NCBI GenBank assembly: GCA_044229535.1
Contig: JBGASU010000001.1
Span: 620,001-684,000, forward strand
From: CAZLFQ01 sp044229535
Lineage (GTDB): Bacteria; Pseudomonadota; Alphaproteobacteria; Rickettsiales; Midichloriaceae
Direction: 5' to 3'
DNA: 64,000 nucleotides
Shown here: positions 26,646-35,379 of the stretch, one piece after another
Numbering within the stretch: position 1 is the stretch's first letter
Layout: every line of letters starts with the position of its first letter
Notes under the pieces: model-generated
What the model was told of the DNA's origin: nothing
Database searches by the model: none
What the model saw: only the letters and a program-made list of their open reading frames with translations
Position numbers and translations under genes: made by a program

Positions 26646-27059
26646 ATGCTTTCAAAATTATCTAGACGATCTAGTTCCACATCCACAACAACTGCGGTGG
26701 CTGGCTCAACGGACTCTTCTAGAGAAGGAGCTTTAAGCAGAAAAATCAGCAAAAGAGAAGATTGCACTACTGAAGAACTAGCAAAGATTCAGCAAATATG
26801 CTGCACATCCCTAACTCTACCGAACTTTGAAAGCAAAATAAAGCCCCTTCGGACTCTATGGCAAATTACTAGCAAAGCTTTGAGTGGGCAGAATGATTTC
26901 TCATCTTTTTTAGACACCCTACAAAACGCCATTAACAAAGCAGATGCTCATGATAAGACTATTATATCACACTCACTGGTTGATAATATCGATACATTAA
27001 TAACGCTCTGCAATACACTATTCAAAACCAGTATTTCAAGCAAAGATTTAATAAGATAG
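26646..27059 (+). CDS. Small Ser-rich hypothetical protein
   Basis: 137 residues, not recognised. The first ~40 residues are Ser/Thr/Arg-rich and likely disordered (LSRRSSSTSTTTAVAGSTDSS, ends given), followed by a compact helical part with CTTEELAKIQQICCTS and two further helices. No signal peptide. It starts seven bases after mlaC, so it may ride on that transcript, though the composition is unlike its neighbours and like the Ser-rich protein at 33.3-34.6 kb. A stand-alone pccA promoter follows. Possible secreted protein; inference only. Confidence 0.6.
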   Translation: MLSKLSRRSSSTSTTTAVAGSTDSSREGALSRKISKREDCTTEELAKIQQICCTSLTLPNFESKIKPLRTLWQITSKALSGQNDFSSFLDTLQNAINKADAHDKTIISHSLVDNIDTLITLCNTLFKTSISSKDLIR

Positions 27060-27088
27060 CTTCATCAATTGCAAACTGTAGCTTAAGC

Positions 27089-27117
27089 TTGTTCATTATG
27101 GTATTTTCTAGTATAAG
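27089..27117 (+). promoter_or_regulatory. Predicted sigma70 promoter of pccA
   Basis: TTGTTC (27089-27094), a 17-base spacer, TATAAG (27112-27117), with the ATG of pccA 27 bases further on. Confidence 0.45.
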
Positions 27118-27144
27118 GGATTATCAAAAGATACATGAATATAT

Positions 27145-29130
27145 ATGATTAAACGTTTGCTAATTGCTAACCGCGGGGAAATTGCTTGCCGCATTATAAA
27201 AACTGCAAAAAAGATGGGAATCTTTACCATTGCTGTTTACTCTGAGGCGGATACCAACTCCCTACACGTCAGGATGGCAGATAAAGCTATATATATTGGC
27301 CCATCTCCCGCCAACCAAAGTTACTTAAACCGCAAACGCATTATGGAAGCAATAGATATCTCTGGTGCGGATGCTGTGCATCCTGGTTACGGCTTTTTAT
27401 CTGAAAATGCAGATTTTGTTCATCATTTAGAAAAACATAAAGTCAATTTTGTGGGGCCAAACTCAGAAGCTATAAAAAAAATGGGCGATAAAATTGAAGC
27501 AAAGAAAATAGCAAAAGATGCGGGTGTGAACATTGTTCCGGGCTATATGGCTGCAATAAAAGATGCTAAAGAAGCTATCAAGCTTGCAAATAAAATTGGT
27601 TACCCTGTAATGCTAAAAGCCGCAGCTGGCGGTGGTGGCAAAGGTATGCGCGTCGTTAGATCTAACGAAGAAATGCAACAAGCATTTAGCTCAACTACCA
27701 ACGAAGCACGAAATAATTTTTCTGACGAAAGAACTTTTATTGAAAAATTCATTGAAAATCCTAGACATATTGAAATTCAGCTACTGGCCGATAAACACGG
27801 TAATTACGTATGCTTGGGTGAACGCGAATGCTCTATACAACGCCATCACCAAAAAGTTATAGAAGAAGCCCCTAGCCCGCTTTTAGACGAAAAAACACGT
27901 CAAAAAATGTATAAGCAGAGTGTGGCTCTAGCTAAAAGAGTTGGCTATTTTTCTGCAGGAACTATTGAATTCATAGTTGCACCTGATAAAACTTTCTACT
28001 TTATGGAGATGAACACTCGTCTTCAGGTAGAACACCCCGTTACAGAATTAATAACTGGGCATGATTTAGTTGAGCAGATGATTCGTGTTGCCAACGGCGA
28101 AAAACTTTCTTTTACTCAAAAAGACGTTAAATTAACTGGTTGGGCATTTGAATCTAGAATTTATGCAGAAGATCCTTCTGCAGGCTTCATCCCATCAACT
28201 GGGCAAGTGCACACTTATAAAGAGCCAGAAAAAAACGAATCTGTTAGAATAGACACTGGTATATATGAAGGTGGAGAAGTCAGCATGTATTATGATGCTA
28301 TGATCTCTAAATTATGCACTTACGCCCCAACCAGAGCCCAAGCTGTTGAAAACATGAAAGATGCTTTAGGCAAGTTTGTTATACGTGGTGTTTCACATAA
28401 TATTAGCTTTTTACAAGCTGTGTTCAGCAATCAAAGATTTATTGATGGCAATATTTCCACAAATTTCATCGAAGAAGAATTCAAAGGCGGGGTCGTAGGC
28501 GCAGAGTTATCGGATGAAGAAAGCGCCGTGATGCTCGCGTCTTCTATATATATTCATTTAGCGGATGCTAAACGAGGCGCTCAAATTACCGGCCAATTAC
28601 GCGGCATCACACAATTCTTAGGGACTCGCTGGGTAGTAAGGCTTGGAGATAATAACTATCCAGTTACTGTTAGACCAATTGAAGACGGATATAAAGTAAC
28701 ATTTGAAAACCGTAGATTTTATATAACAAGCAAATGGGTTTTGGGTAGCAAATTATTTGACTGTAACGTCAACGGCAAGAACTATAACTTACAAATTGAA
28801 TTTGTATTTGGTGGTTTTAAACTCTCTTTCATGGGGAAGACATTACTCTCTTCTGTTTATACTCCGCGCGCAGCAGAGTTAAATAAATTCATGAAGCCAA
28901 GAAGCAGTGAAACAGATCAAAAAAACTTGGTTGCAAATATATCTGGAATGCTTGTCGACGTAAAAGTTAAAGAAGGCGACGACGTTATTAAAGGCCAACC
29001 TCTTTTAGTACTTGAAGCAATGAAGATGGAAAATATATTAACCTCTCCTACTAATGGCAAGATTGTTAAAGTACACTATTCTAAAGGAGCAAATATTTCA
29101 AATGGCGAAGTTCTTATTGAAATTGAATAA
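27145..29130 (+). CDS. pccA: Propionyl-CoA carboxylase alpha subunit (biotin carboxylase + BCCP)
   Basis: 661 residues: an N-terminal biotin carboxylase (RLLIANRGEIACRIIKTA at the start, ATP-grasp loop KAAAGGGGKGMRVV near 155-168, EMNTRLQVEHPVTE near 290) and a C-terminal biotin carrier domain with EAMKMEN, the biotinylated Lys being K627. A middle domain (~450-590) links them. The fused form identifies acyl-CoA carboxylase alpha (PccA), not AccC. The beta subunit pccB, required for activity, is absent from the window. Role: carboxylates propionyl-CoA towards methylmalonyl-CoA and the TCA cycle. Preceded by its own promoter. Confidence 0.95.
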   Translation: MIKRLLIANRGEIACRIIKTAKKMGIFTIAVYSEADTNSLHVRMADKAIYIGPSPANQSYLNRKRIMEAIDISGADAVHPGYGFLSENADFVHHLEKHKVNFVGPNSEAIKKMGDKIEAKKIAKDAGVNIVPGYMAAIKDAKEAIKLANKIGYPVMLKAAAGGGGKGMRVVRSNEEMQQAFSSTTNEARNNFSDERTFIEKFIENPRHIEIQLLADKHGNYVCLGERECSIQRHHQKVIEEAPSPLLDEKTRQKMYKQSVALAKRVGYFSAGTIEFIVAPDKTFYFMEMNTRLQVEHPVTELITGHDLVEQMIRVANGEKLSFTQKDVKLTGWAFESRIYAEDPSAGFIPSTGQVHTYKEPEKNESVRIDTGIYEGGEVSMYYDAMISKLCTYAPTRAQAVENMKDALGKFVIRGVSHNISFLQAVFSNQRFIDGNISTNFIEEEFKGGVVGAELSDEESAVMLASSIYIHLADAKRGAQITGQLRGITQFLGTRWVVRLGDNNYPVTVRPIEDGYKVTFENRRFYITSKWVLGSKLFDCNVNGKNYNLQIEFVFGGFKLSFMGKTLLSSVYTPRAAELNKFMKPRSSETDQKNLVANISGMLVDVKVKEGDDVIKGQPLLVLEAMKMENILTSPTNGKIVKVHYSKGANISNGEVLIEIE

Positions 29131-29132
29131 GA

Positions 29133-29534
29133 TTAAATCATTTTTACAATTTTATAAGCTATACCACTCGCAATAGCAGTAACAGTTGCACCCCATAGCA
29201 TATCTATGATCGTCACGATTAATGGCCAATCTTTCAGCGTGGCTTGATTGGTTATATCGTAACAAGCGTATGCAGCGAATCCAAATAAAAACCCTAAAAA
29301 AAGCACTTTCAACAGCGGATATGAATTTTGCACTGCTGGCACAATCAAAATGGCGCTAAGTGCAAACGTATAGATTAAGTAAAGCACTATTGCTGGCCAA
29401 TAACTTATGTTATCAATCCATAAATGCCCAAGATGTGGCCGATAAAATTTACTAACTGTTATGGTAAGCCAAATTCCATCTAGCACCACCATAGTTATAA
29501 AAGCCGAAATATATGAAATTAAGAAAATGTACAT
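29133..29534 (-). CDS. DUF2177 family membrane protein
   Basis: 133 residues with four hydrophobic segments. The family pattern is visible: DGIWLT in the first helix, then FAAYACYDITNQATLKDWPLIVTIIDMLWGA (named by its ends FAAYACYD and DMLWG, ~88-118), typical of DUF2177 proteins, which have no known function. Eight bases downstream of the PAS-sensor gene on the same strand; convergent with pccA, ending three bases from it. Confidence 0.88.
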   Translation of the reverse strand: MYIFLISYISAFITMVVLDGIWLTITVSKFYRPHLGHLWIDNISYWPAIVLYLIYTFALSAILIVPAVQNSYPLLKVLFLGFLFGFAAYACYDITNQATLKDWPLIVTIIDMLWGATVTAIASGIAYKIVKMI

Positions 29535-29541
29535 AAAAACC

Positions 29542-31191
29542 CTATTTTTTATTTATCATAACCAAAACACTGTTATCAGGAAGCGATGAAACTTGAGATT
29601 CATAACTTTTTCCATCGCCATCTATAATTTCAACGCTTGCATTTTTTCTACTTTCTAAGCAGTTTATAATATGAGATTTGAGAGAATCTAGTGGTGCGTT
29701 AGAATTTGCTATAACATCACTTACATGCGGGAACGATTTCATAAATTCTTCATCAATTTTAGTAAAATTTATAAACATTGAGTTATACAATCTTATTCTT
29801 CCATCTTGTCCAAAAATAATTATAGATTGATTAAGTTTATTGACTATAGATTTATAGACCGACATCAACTCATTATACGATCTCTCAATATTCAATACAT
29901 CCGTCAAATTATCAAATAAAATAATCGTATTTGTGCCACTAGGAATTATTGAGAATCTTAAAGTTTGGCCATTCGGCAAGTGCATAAACTCACTTTTAGG
30001 CTCTGTTAATCTTCTAATCAACTCTAACTGCCCATCCTTAAATTCTTTATAATTTTTCATTTCTGGCAATCTTTTTAGTTCTCGCAATTTATCCCAGAAA
30101 CTCGAGTAATTTGGCTTACCAGCCAGCCACTTTTGATCCAAACCAAACATATTTACAAGCACTTGGTTGAATTGAAAAATATTGGTATTTTTATCTATAA
30201 TTATTATTCCATTACTAGACAACTCTAATATCCTATCCAAAGTATTGGACAATAAATTATTCGCTTTATCTAACTCCTCATATTCAGTCTTCTCTATTGC
30301 GAATCCTACAGTTCCAAAATCATGCCCTATTGGCACTTCATTAAATTCATAATTAATATTTTTACCTTTGTAGTTTATAGATTTTGCTATTTTAGCAGTA
30401 CGTTTTTCTAATAAAGCAATTTCAGACAATCGTTTTAGGCCGCTCTCAAATTCAAATGTCTCTTCATTAGAATTAAGACGATTTGTAATTTTTTTTAAAG
30501 CCCCATTAGAATAAACCACTGCTCCATCTCGCTCCCTTCTCCAAACTGGGATTGGCAAGTTGCTAAATAAGAAGTCCAGCTCAAAACTCATCAACCTATA
30601 TTTCTTAATCAAAGCAATTATATGTTTTTCATGCTCTATAGAATCTGAAAAATCTATGAACCAAAATATTATCCCATGTATTAAATACTTACCATCTTCT
30701 AAATATTGCATTGAATATTTAAAATGCTTATGTTCGTTATATTTATTTATCAAACTAACAGAGCCTAGTTTTTCATGCTGTTTTATTAATGACGGCCTCT
30801 TGATGCACTGCTCAATTTCTTTAGCATCTGTTTTAGAAAACAAACTTAAAAAATCATGCGTATTATAATTAACTTTTCTATCTAAAGACAGCATTTTATA
30901 AGTATTGTCTGGAATAACAAACTTCTTCTTTTTCGTATCATAAAAAATGTAGCTACATGGGGATACATTATTTAGATACTCATGCTTACTCGTAAGAAAC
31001 AAATAAAGATTTAATTTATCTAAAAAAGTTAAGGCAATAGCTAAAATTAAGAAACTGGTGAACGATTCTAGGAAGAAATAGATCCTAGCACTATTTTTCT
31101 CTTCGAAATAAACCCCTACAGTCAAAAATATCTCAAGCAATATCAGAAGGACTAATATATATACTCGAAATTTTAAGATTAACTGTATCAT
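29542..31191 (-). CDS. Membrane-bound multi-PAS sensor protein lacking a histidine kinase domain
   Basis: 549 residues. Two N-terminal membrane segments (VYILVLLILLEIFLTVGVYF ~8-27 and FLESFTSFLILAIALTFL ~40-57) are followed by three or four PAS-like domains; the clearest are at ~315-350 (ILELSSNGIIIIDKNTNIFQFN) and ~455-500 (SIIIFGQDGRIRLYNSMFINF). The layout matches the sensor half of a conserved alphaproteobacterial PAS-type histidine kinase, but the protein stops at the end of the last PAS domain (SSLPDNSVLVMINKK) with no His box, ATP-binding lobe or Hpt. The next gene starts only eight bases away, so no remnant follows. Possibly a ligand or redox sensor that acts through a partner, or a decaying kinase. 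Confidence 0.82.
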   Translation of the reverse strand: MIQLILKFRVYILVLLILLEIFLTVGVYFEEKNSARIYFFLESFTSFLILAIALTFLDKLNLYLFLTSKHEYLNNVSPCSYIFYDTKKKKFVIPDNTYKMLSLDRKVNYNTHDFLSLFSKTDAKEIEQCIKRPSLIKQHEKLGSVSLINKYNEHKHFKYSMQYLEDGKYLIHGIIFWFIDFSDSIEHEKHIIALIKKYRLMSFELDFLFSNLPIPVWRRERDGAVVYSNGALKKITNRLNSNEETFEFESGLKRLSEIALLEKRTAKIAKSINYKGKNINYEFNEVPIGHDFGTVGFAIEKTEYEELDKANNLLSNTLDRILELSSNGIIIIDKNTNIFQFNQVLVNMFGLDQKWLAGKPNYSSFWDKLRELKRLPEMKNYKEFKDGQLELIRRLTEPKSEFMHLPNGQTLRFSIIPSGTNTIILFDNLTDVLNIERSYNELMSVYKSIVNKLNQSIIIFGQDGRIRLYNSMFINFTKIDEEFMKSFPHVSDVIANSNAPLDSLKSHIINCLESRKNASVEIIDGDGKSYESQVSSLPDNSVLVMINKK

Positions 31192-31218
31192 ATTGAATAA
31201 CCTTATCCAATTATCTCA

Positions 31219-31247
31219 TTGAATACTAAGCGAATTGCCATTATAGT
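31219..31247 (+). promoter_or_regulatory. Predicted promoter of the PAP2 gene
   Basis: TTGAAT (31219-31224), a 17-base spacer, TATAGT (31242-31247), about 31 bases before ATG 31279, in the 87-base divergent gap with the PAS-sensor gene. Confidence 0.45.
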
Positions 31248-31278
31248 ATACTGTTAGTTTTTCTATTCATATTAATTT

Positions 31279-32049
31279 ATGGTAATTGATTTTTTAGCAG
31301 GTTTCATTCTCTATTTTCTCAATGATAAATTTCTATTTCCATTTCTTATTTTCGGTATCTTCTTTTTAGATCGAAAAGTAATTCTAAAATCCATATCTTT
31401 AATGCTATTTTGCATAGTAGTTAATGCTTATTTAAAACAATATTGGAAAATACCTTTGAACCCAGATTTATTTAAAACTGGGTGGGCTTATCCAAGTGGT
31501 CACACCAGCGCTAATTTAGTATTTTGGTGCAGCATTGCTTACCATTATAAAAAACCATTATTATGGGCTTGTTTATTAATCATATTTACGTTGTCATTAT
31601 TCGCCATGAACTATGTCGGCTATCATAACTGGATAGATATATTCGGAGGAGTGTGCTTAGGGCTGATAATAGCCGTATCTTCAATACTTTACATGCATCT
31701 CCCTCTTTATATTTGGGCTAGTGCTTTACATATAATATCTCTATTAATACTATTCATTATGATCCCAAATGCATGGGAAGGATATCGTTGGTTATGGCTA
31801 TCACAAGGATGTTTGTTATCAATTGCCGTTTACGATTACTTTAATCATAAATTTGACCCAAATAAAAATTTAGCATTTTTCAATTTTATATTAGCAATTA
31901 CACTTTCTATACTTGCAAACAAAGGATTTAATATCTTTCCCGATACTGCATTAATTACTTATTTCAAGGGTGTAATTATAGTATCAACTATACTGTTCGT
32001 AACACCGATATTAACTGAGAAATTTGCTAATATTTTCAAACGAATTTAA
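31279..32049 (+). CDS. PAP2-like membrane phosphatase
   Basis: 256 residues, about seven hydrophobic segments. Motif 2 of PAP2 phosphatases is clear (AYPSGHTSANL, ~73-83) and motif 3 is partly kept as NYVGYHNWIDIFGG (~113-126) with its His and Asp but without the usual Ser-Arg; motif 1 (K-x6-R-P) is reduced to a Lys in LKQYWKIP. Family members dephosphorylate lipid pyrophosphates such as undecaprenyl-PP or phosphatidate. With the motif 1/3 arginines missing, activity is uncertain. About 60 bases before dnaN. Not an O-antigen or LpxE type that I can name. Confidence 0.78.
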   Translation: MVIDFLAGFILYFLNDKFLFPFLIFGIFFLDRKVILKSISLMLFCIVVNAYLKQYWKIPLNPDLFKTGWAYPSGHTSANLVFWCSIAYHYKKPLLWACLLIIFTLSLFAMNYVGYHNWIDIFGGVCLGLIIAVSSILYMHLPLYIWASALHIISLLILFIMIPNAWEGYRWLWLSQGCLLSIAVYDYFNHKFDPNKNLAFFNFILAITLSILANKGFNIFPDTALITYFKGVIIVSTILFVTPILTEKFANIFKRI

Positions 32050-32111
32050 TCTATTGCAACTTTATACAGTTGAGTTATATTTTTAACGAGTATTCAAAAT
32101 TAGGTAGCTAC

Positions 32112-33248
32112 ATGAAATTTATTGTTAAGAAAGATGATTTATTAAGAACCCTAAATCACGTCCAGTCAGTCGTAGAAAGAAGAAACGCAGTACCAATCCT
32201 TGCAAACGTGAAGATTGAAGCTGATAAAGATTCTGGAATATTAACCTTAACAACAACCGATATGGATATCTCTATCCATGACAAACTAGCTGCACAAGTT
32301 AAACAAGCTGGCGCTATAACTGTACCTGCACACACTCTATTTGAGATTATTAGAAAAGTTAGTGAAAATGTTGATGTTGAATTAACAAAAGATAAAAAAG
32401 ATAACTCTAACGTTGAATTAAAAGTTGGCAACAGTGAATTTACATTACCTTGCCTTCCAGTAGAAGAATTTCCGAATTTTGAAGTGAGCCAAAGCACCCA
32501 TTCATTCAACATCCATTCAGAAGTTCTTCGTACTTTATTTAGCAAAACAAAACATGCTATATCAACTGAAGAAACTAGATACTACTTAAACGGTGTATAC
32601 TTACACCCAACAACTGATGAAGGCACACCAGTGCTTCGTGCTGTAGCAACCGATGGCCACCGCTTAGCAAGAGCTCAAACTATTCAGCCAGAAGGATGCC
32701 AAGACATGCCAGGAATTATAGTTCCTAAAAAAACAGTTGGTGAATTAGTAAAATTACTCGAAGAATATGTTGGTGAAGTGCAAATATCTCTTTCTCAAAA
32801 CAAAATTACTTATACTTTGGGTGAGATAACATTATCATCAAAACTAATCGACGGTAAATTCCCAGATTACGACAGAGTTATTCCTAAAAATAACGACAAA
32901 ACTCTTGAAATTTCACGCGATAAATTAGCGCGTTCAATCGATTTAGTTATATCTATCACAAACGATAAAACCCGTGCAGTACGTCTGAATATCGAGCCAA
33001 GTCGAGTTGTCGTAAACGCAACTAGCGAGATGAATGGTAATGCAAAAGGTGAGCAAGAGATAGATGCAACCTATAGCTCGAATGAAAACATTTCAATCGG
33101 GTTTAACTCAAGATACGTATTAGATTCTTTATCGGCAATAGATGGGGAAACTGTTAAACTATCCCTTTCTAATGGCCTAGGAGCTGTAATAGCGCAGGAT
33201 TCAAAAGAAAATAACTGCATGTATATCTTGATGCCAATGCAGGTTTAG
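32112..33248 (+). CDS. dnaN: DNA polymerase III beta subunit (sliding clamp)
   Basis: 378 residues, full length. Begins with MKFIVKKDDLLRTLNHVQSVVERRN, cited by its start MKFIVKKDD, and shows PILANVKI, three repeated clamp domains, VATDGHRLARA near 190, and the C-terminal YILMPMQV that forms the peptide-binding pocket. The clamp confers processivity to DNA polymerase III. ATG 32112 with TAGGTAG upstream is chosen; the longer ORF begins at TTG 32070. dnaN is next to dnaA in many bacteria, but not here, as in other Alphaproteobacteria. Confidence 0.96.
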   Translation: MKFIVKKDDLLRTLNHVQSVVERRNAVPILANVKIEADKDSGILTLTTTDMDISIHDKLAAQVKQAGAITVPAHTLFEIIRKVSENVDVELTKDKKDNSNVELKVGNSEFTLPCLPVEEFPNFEVSQSTHSFNIHSEVLRTLFSKTKHAISTEETRYYLNGVYLHPTTDEGTPVLRAVATDGHRLARAQTIQPEGCQDMPGIIVPKKTVGELVKLLEEYVGEVQISLSQNKITYTLGEITLSSKLIDGKFPDYDRVIPKNNDKTLEISRDKLARSIDLVISITNDKTRAVRLNIEPSRVVVNATSEMNGNAKGEQEIDATYSSNENISIGFNSRYVLDSLSAIDGETVKLSLSNGLGAVIAQDSKENNCMYILMPMQV

Positions 33249-33284
33249 ATATAAAGTTTAGACCTTCTATTTCTGGATATATAG

Positions 33285-34568
33285 TCAACTTTTTTGAGCA
33301 ACCGAGTTGTTAGCACTCGTTTTGTCGAGTGCGTTTATCTCCAAAAAGCTTAATATCCTATTTATATAAAGATCAGAAGCCAGCTTCTGGGTGTTATGTA
33401 TGGTTTGTAGTCTGCTTGATTCATCTTGAGGGTGATATACTGAGAATTGAGGGTGAGATGTAGTGATACCATCCATATATCGCTTAGTCGACACAATTAA
33501 AAAACAATTATATGGATATTCTTTAAGTAGCTTTTCTTGTAGTTGAGAGAAATCACCGACTTCAGAAAACACTTCTTGCTTAACATTAGGTTGAGTTTGT
33601 AGCTGCTTTTCATTTGAAGAGATTTTAGCTTGTATTAGATTTATATTTACTGGCAAAAAATTTTCATTCTTAAATAGATCGTCTACATTTCGTTGAAGTT
33701 CCGACAACTTCCCTTCCCCAGAATCCACAATAATTATTCTGGGAGTCAACAAAGTTTTCATACCCATTGATTTTGTTACAAATTCATTTTCAGGAATTTG
33801 TATTGGGTATTGCATGGCATTCATTAGGCTAGAACAAGCTTCTCTCCTAGTTTTGAATGTAGACATATACAACTCTTCGCGCACATACCCTAAGTATTCC
33901 ATTAAAACTATTATTTCATGGATTTTCTGCTTATCTTCTAATGCTTGGTATTCTACGTCAAAGATGGCAAACGAAATTACATCTGGAATTGTGAATTTGG
34001 TCTCTGCGCTTGCTCTTTTTCTATCGAGTATTCTTCTATGGGTATCAGTAGAATTTTTTCTTTGTAATGTTGGTGGAGGAGATCTGTCTAAAGGAGTAGG
34101 ACGAGATAATTCTCCAGAGGCGAATGTAACGCTCTTGAAAGAGGAAGGTCTAGAGCTAGTAGAAGACATGGCACCCAAAGACTCTCTTCTTGTGGGTGGG
34201 GTTGGCGATGATTCCTCTGATATAAGGATGTCGCTAGTGTTCCTAGGCCTTCTAGGTATAGGGATTGGCTGAGATACATGAGTTGAAGTTCTGGGGGTGC
34301 TGACAGGAGTGGACTCCTTAGACCCCTTAGAGTCTCTTCTACGAAGGTGAGAAGATGTATCTGGAGGAGTGCCATGAGTACTACTTAAACTTGACGATGT
34401 AGAGTGATGCGAGCTTCTTCTGGACGATCTTTCACCTCTAGGAGAGGTTAGCGGCGTGGACGATGCCGAGCCATTTCGATTAGTTTCTTGGGATAAAGAC
34501 TCTCTAAGTACCCCAGAAAGTTGAGCAATCGGGGAATCTGCTCCAATAGTTTGGAATCTTCCTTGCAT
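33285..34568 (-). CDS. Ser/Thr/Pro-rich hypothetical protein, candidate host effector
   Basis: 427 residues. Residues ~25-185 are disordered, dense in Ser, Thr, Pro and Arg, with repeated kinase-site-like motifs (RRSS, RRDS, RRES, RKNS) and proline stretches (SPPPTLQRK, IPIPRRPR). The C-terminal half (~190-410) is ordered, mixed alpha/beta, with PRIIIVDSGEGKLSELQ and CFLIVSTKRYMDG, vaguely like a response-regulator receiver but without the conserved Asp/Lys arrangement I would require. No signal peptide. Start ATG 34568 preceded by GAGGTAGG. The composition is unlike bacterial housekeeping proteins and like translocated proteins that meet host kinases or SH3/14-3-3 domains; that is inference. 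Confidence 0.82.
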   Translation of the reverse strand: MQGRFQTIGADSPIAQLSGVLRESLSQETNRNGSASSTPLTSPRGERSSRRSSHHSTSSSLSSTHGTPPDTSSHLRRRDSKGSKESTPVSTPRTSTHVSQPIPIPRRPRNTSDILISEESSPTPPTRRESLGAMSSTSSRPSSFKSVTFASGELSRPTPLDRSPPPTLQRKNSTDTHRRILDRKRASAETKFTIPDVISFAIFDVEYQALEDKQKIHEIIVLMEYLGYVREELYMSTFKTRREACSSLMNAMQYPIQIPENEFVTKSMGMKTLLTPRIIIVDSGEGKLSELQRNVDDLFKNENFLPVNINLIQAKISSNEKQLQTQPNVKQEVFSEVGDFSQLQEKLLKEYPYNCFLIVSTKRYMDGITTSHPQFSVYHPQDESSRLQTIHNTQKLASDLYINRILSFLEINALDKTSANNSVAQKS

Positions 34569-34689
34569 AACCTACCTCATATTTTGATATGCAATAAACC
34601 TTAGCCTACAATATTATATTGAACATACAAATGCTTTAATTCAATCGCTGTGAATCCTTGAAGAAATCTACGCTTCATGCTATAAGAAA

Positions 34690-35364
34690 ATGAAAAATAT
34701 GAAATACGATCTTATAATTTTTGACTGTGATGGCACGCTTGTAGACAGCGAAAGCCTTATAAACAAAGCATTTTCTGAGATTCTAATATCCGAAGGCTAC
34801 CACGAGTATACATATGAATTCTGCTTAGAAAACTTTTCGGGAGTATGCTATTCCGACATGTGTAAAGCAATAATAAAAAAGCATCCAAACATGCCTCTAA
34901 GAGAGATTGAAGAGAAGTTTATAGAGAAAGCTAATGCACTCATGCCAACAGAGCTTAGAGAAATTCCAAATGCCACAAAATTATTAGAATCATTAAAGCA
35001 TGTTCCAAAATGCGTCGGTTCAAATGGAGAATTAGCCGTAGTCACAAATTCTTTGGAAATAACAGGGCTTATAAACTTCTTTGACCGCAAGAACCTATTT
35101 ACTTACGAAATGGTACGTGCAGGCAAACCAGAGCCTGATTTATATTTATATGCCGCGCAGAAAATGGGCTTTGATCCAAAAAAATGTTTGGTGATCGAGG
35201 ATAGTATCGTTGGTGCAACCGCAGGTGTTAGGGCGGGAATGGATGTGATAGCCATCATTCAAAAAGGCAATGCTCATAAATATAACTTAACATCTGAAAT
35301 GCAAAAACTTAAACCACTTGCTATTATTGATGATTTACTTGAAGTGAAAAAGTATTTTGGCTAA
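34690..35364 (+). CDS. HAD-superfamily hydrolase (subfamily IA), phosphoglycolate phosphatase-like
   Basis: 224 residues. HAD motif I DCDGTLVDSE at ~12-21 (nucleophile Asp first in DCDGT), motif II VVTNSLE near 118, motif III Lys in RAGKPEPDLYLYAAQKMG, and motif IV VIEDSIVGATAGVRAGM near 172. The cap domain is the small helical type. Substrate could be phosphoglycolate, a sugar phosphate or a nucleotide. A TTGAAG-N17-TATAAG promoter ends only four bases before ATG 34690, so translation may begin at the second ATG (34699) of a leaderless transcript. Confidence 0.9.
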   Translation: MKNMKYDLIIFDCDGTLVDSESLINKAFSEILISEGYHEYTYEFCLENFSGVCYSDMCKAIIKKHPNMPLREIEEKFIEKANALMPTELREIPNATKLLESLKHVPKCVGSNGELAVVTNSLEITGLINFFDRKNLFTYEMVRAGKPEPDLYLYAAQKMGFDPKKCLVIEDSIVGATAGVRAGMDVIAIIQKGNAHKYNLTSEMQKLKPLAIIDDLLEVKKYFG

Positions 35365-35379
35365 TTGCTTAAAGGCAAT

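Noticed and set aside
33313..33332. GCACTCG/CGAGTGC hairpin as dnaN terminator
   Set aside because: It lies within the coding end of the convergent gene and is followed by a weak T-run, so I do not call it a terminator, although it might attenuate.
33814..34272. 152-codon plus-strand frame
   Set aside because: Antisense to the Ser/Pro-rich gene, whose biased codons open the other strand; the minus-strand frame has the promoter, Shine-Dalgarno and length.
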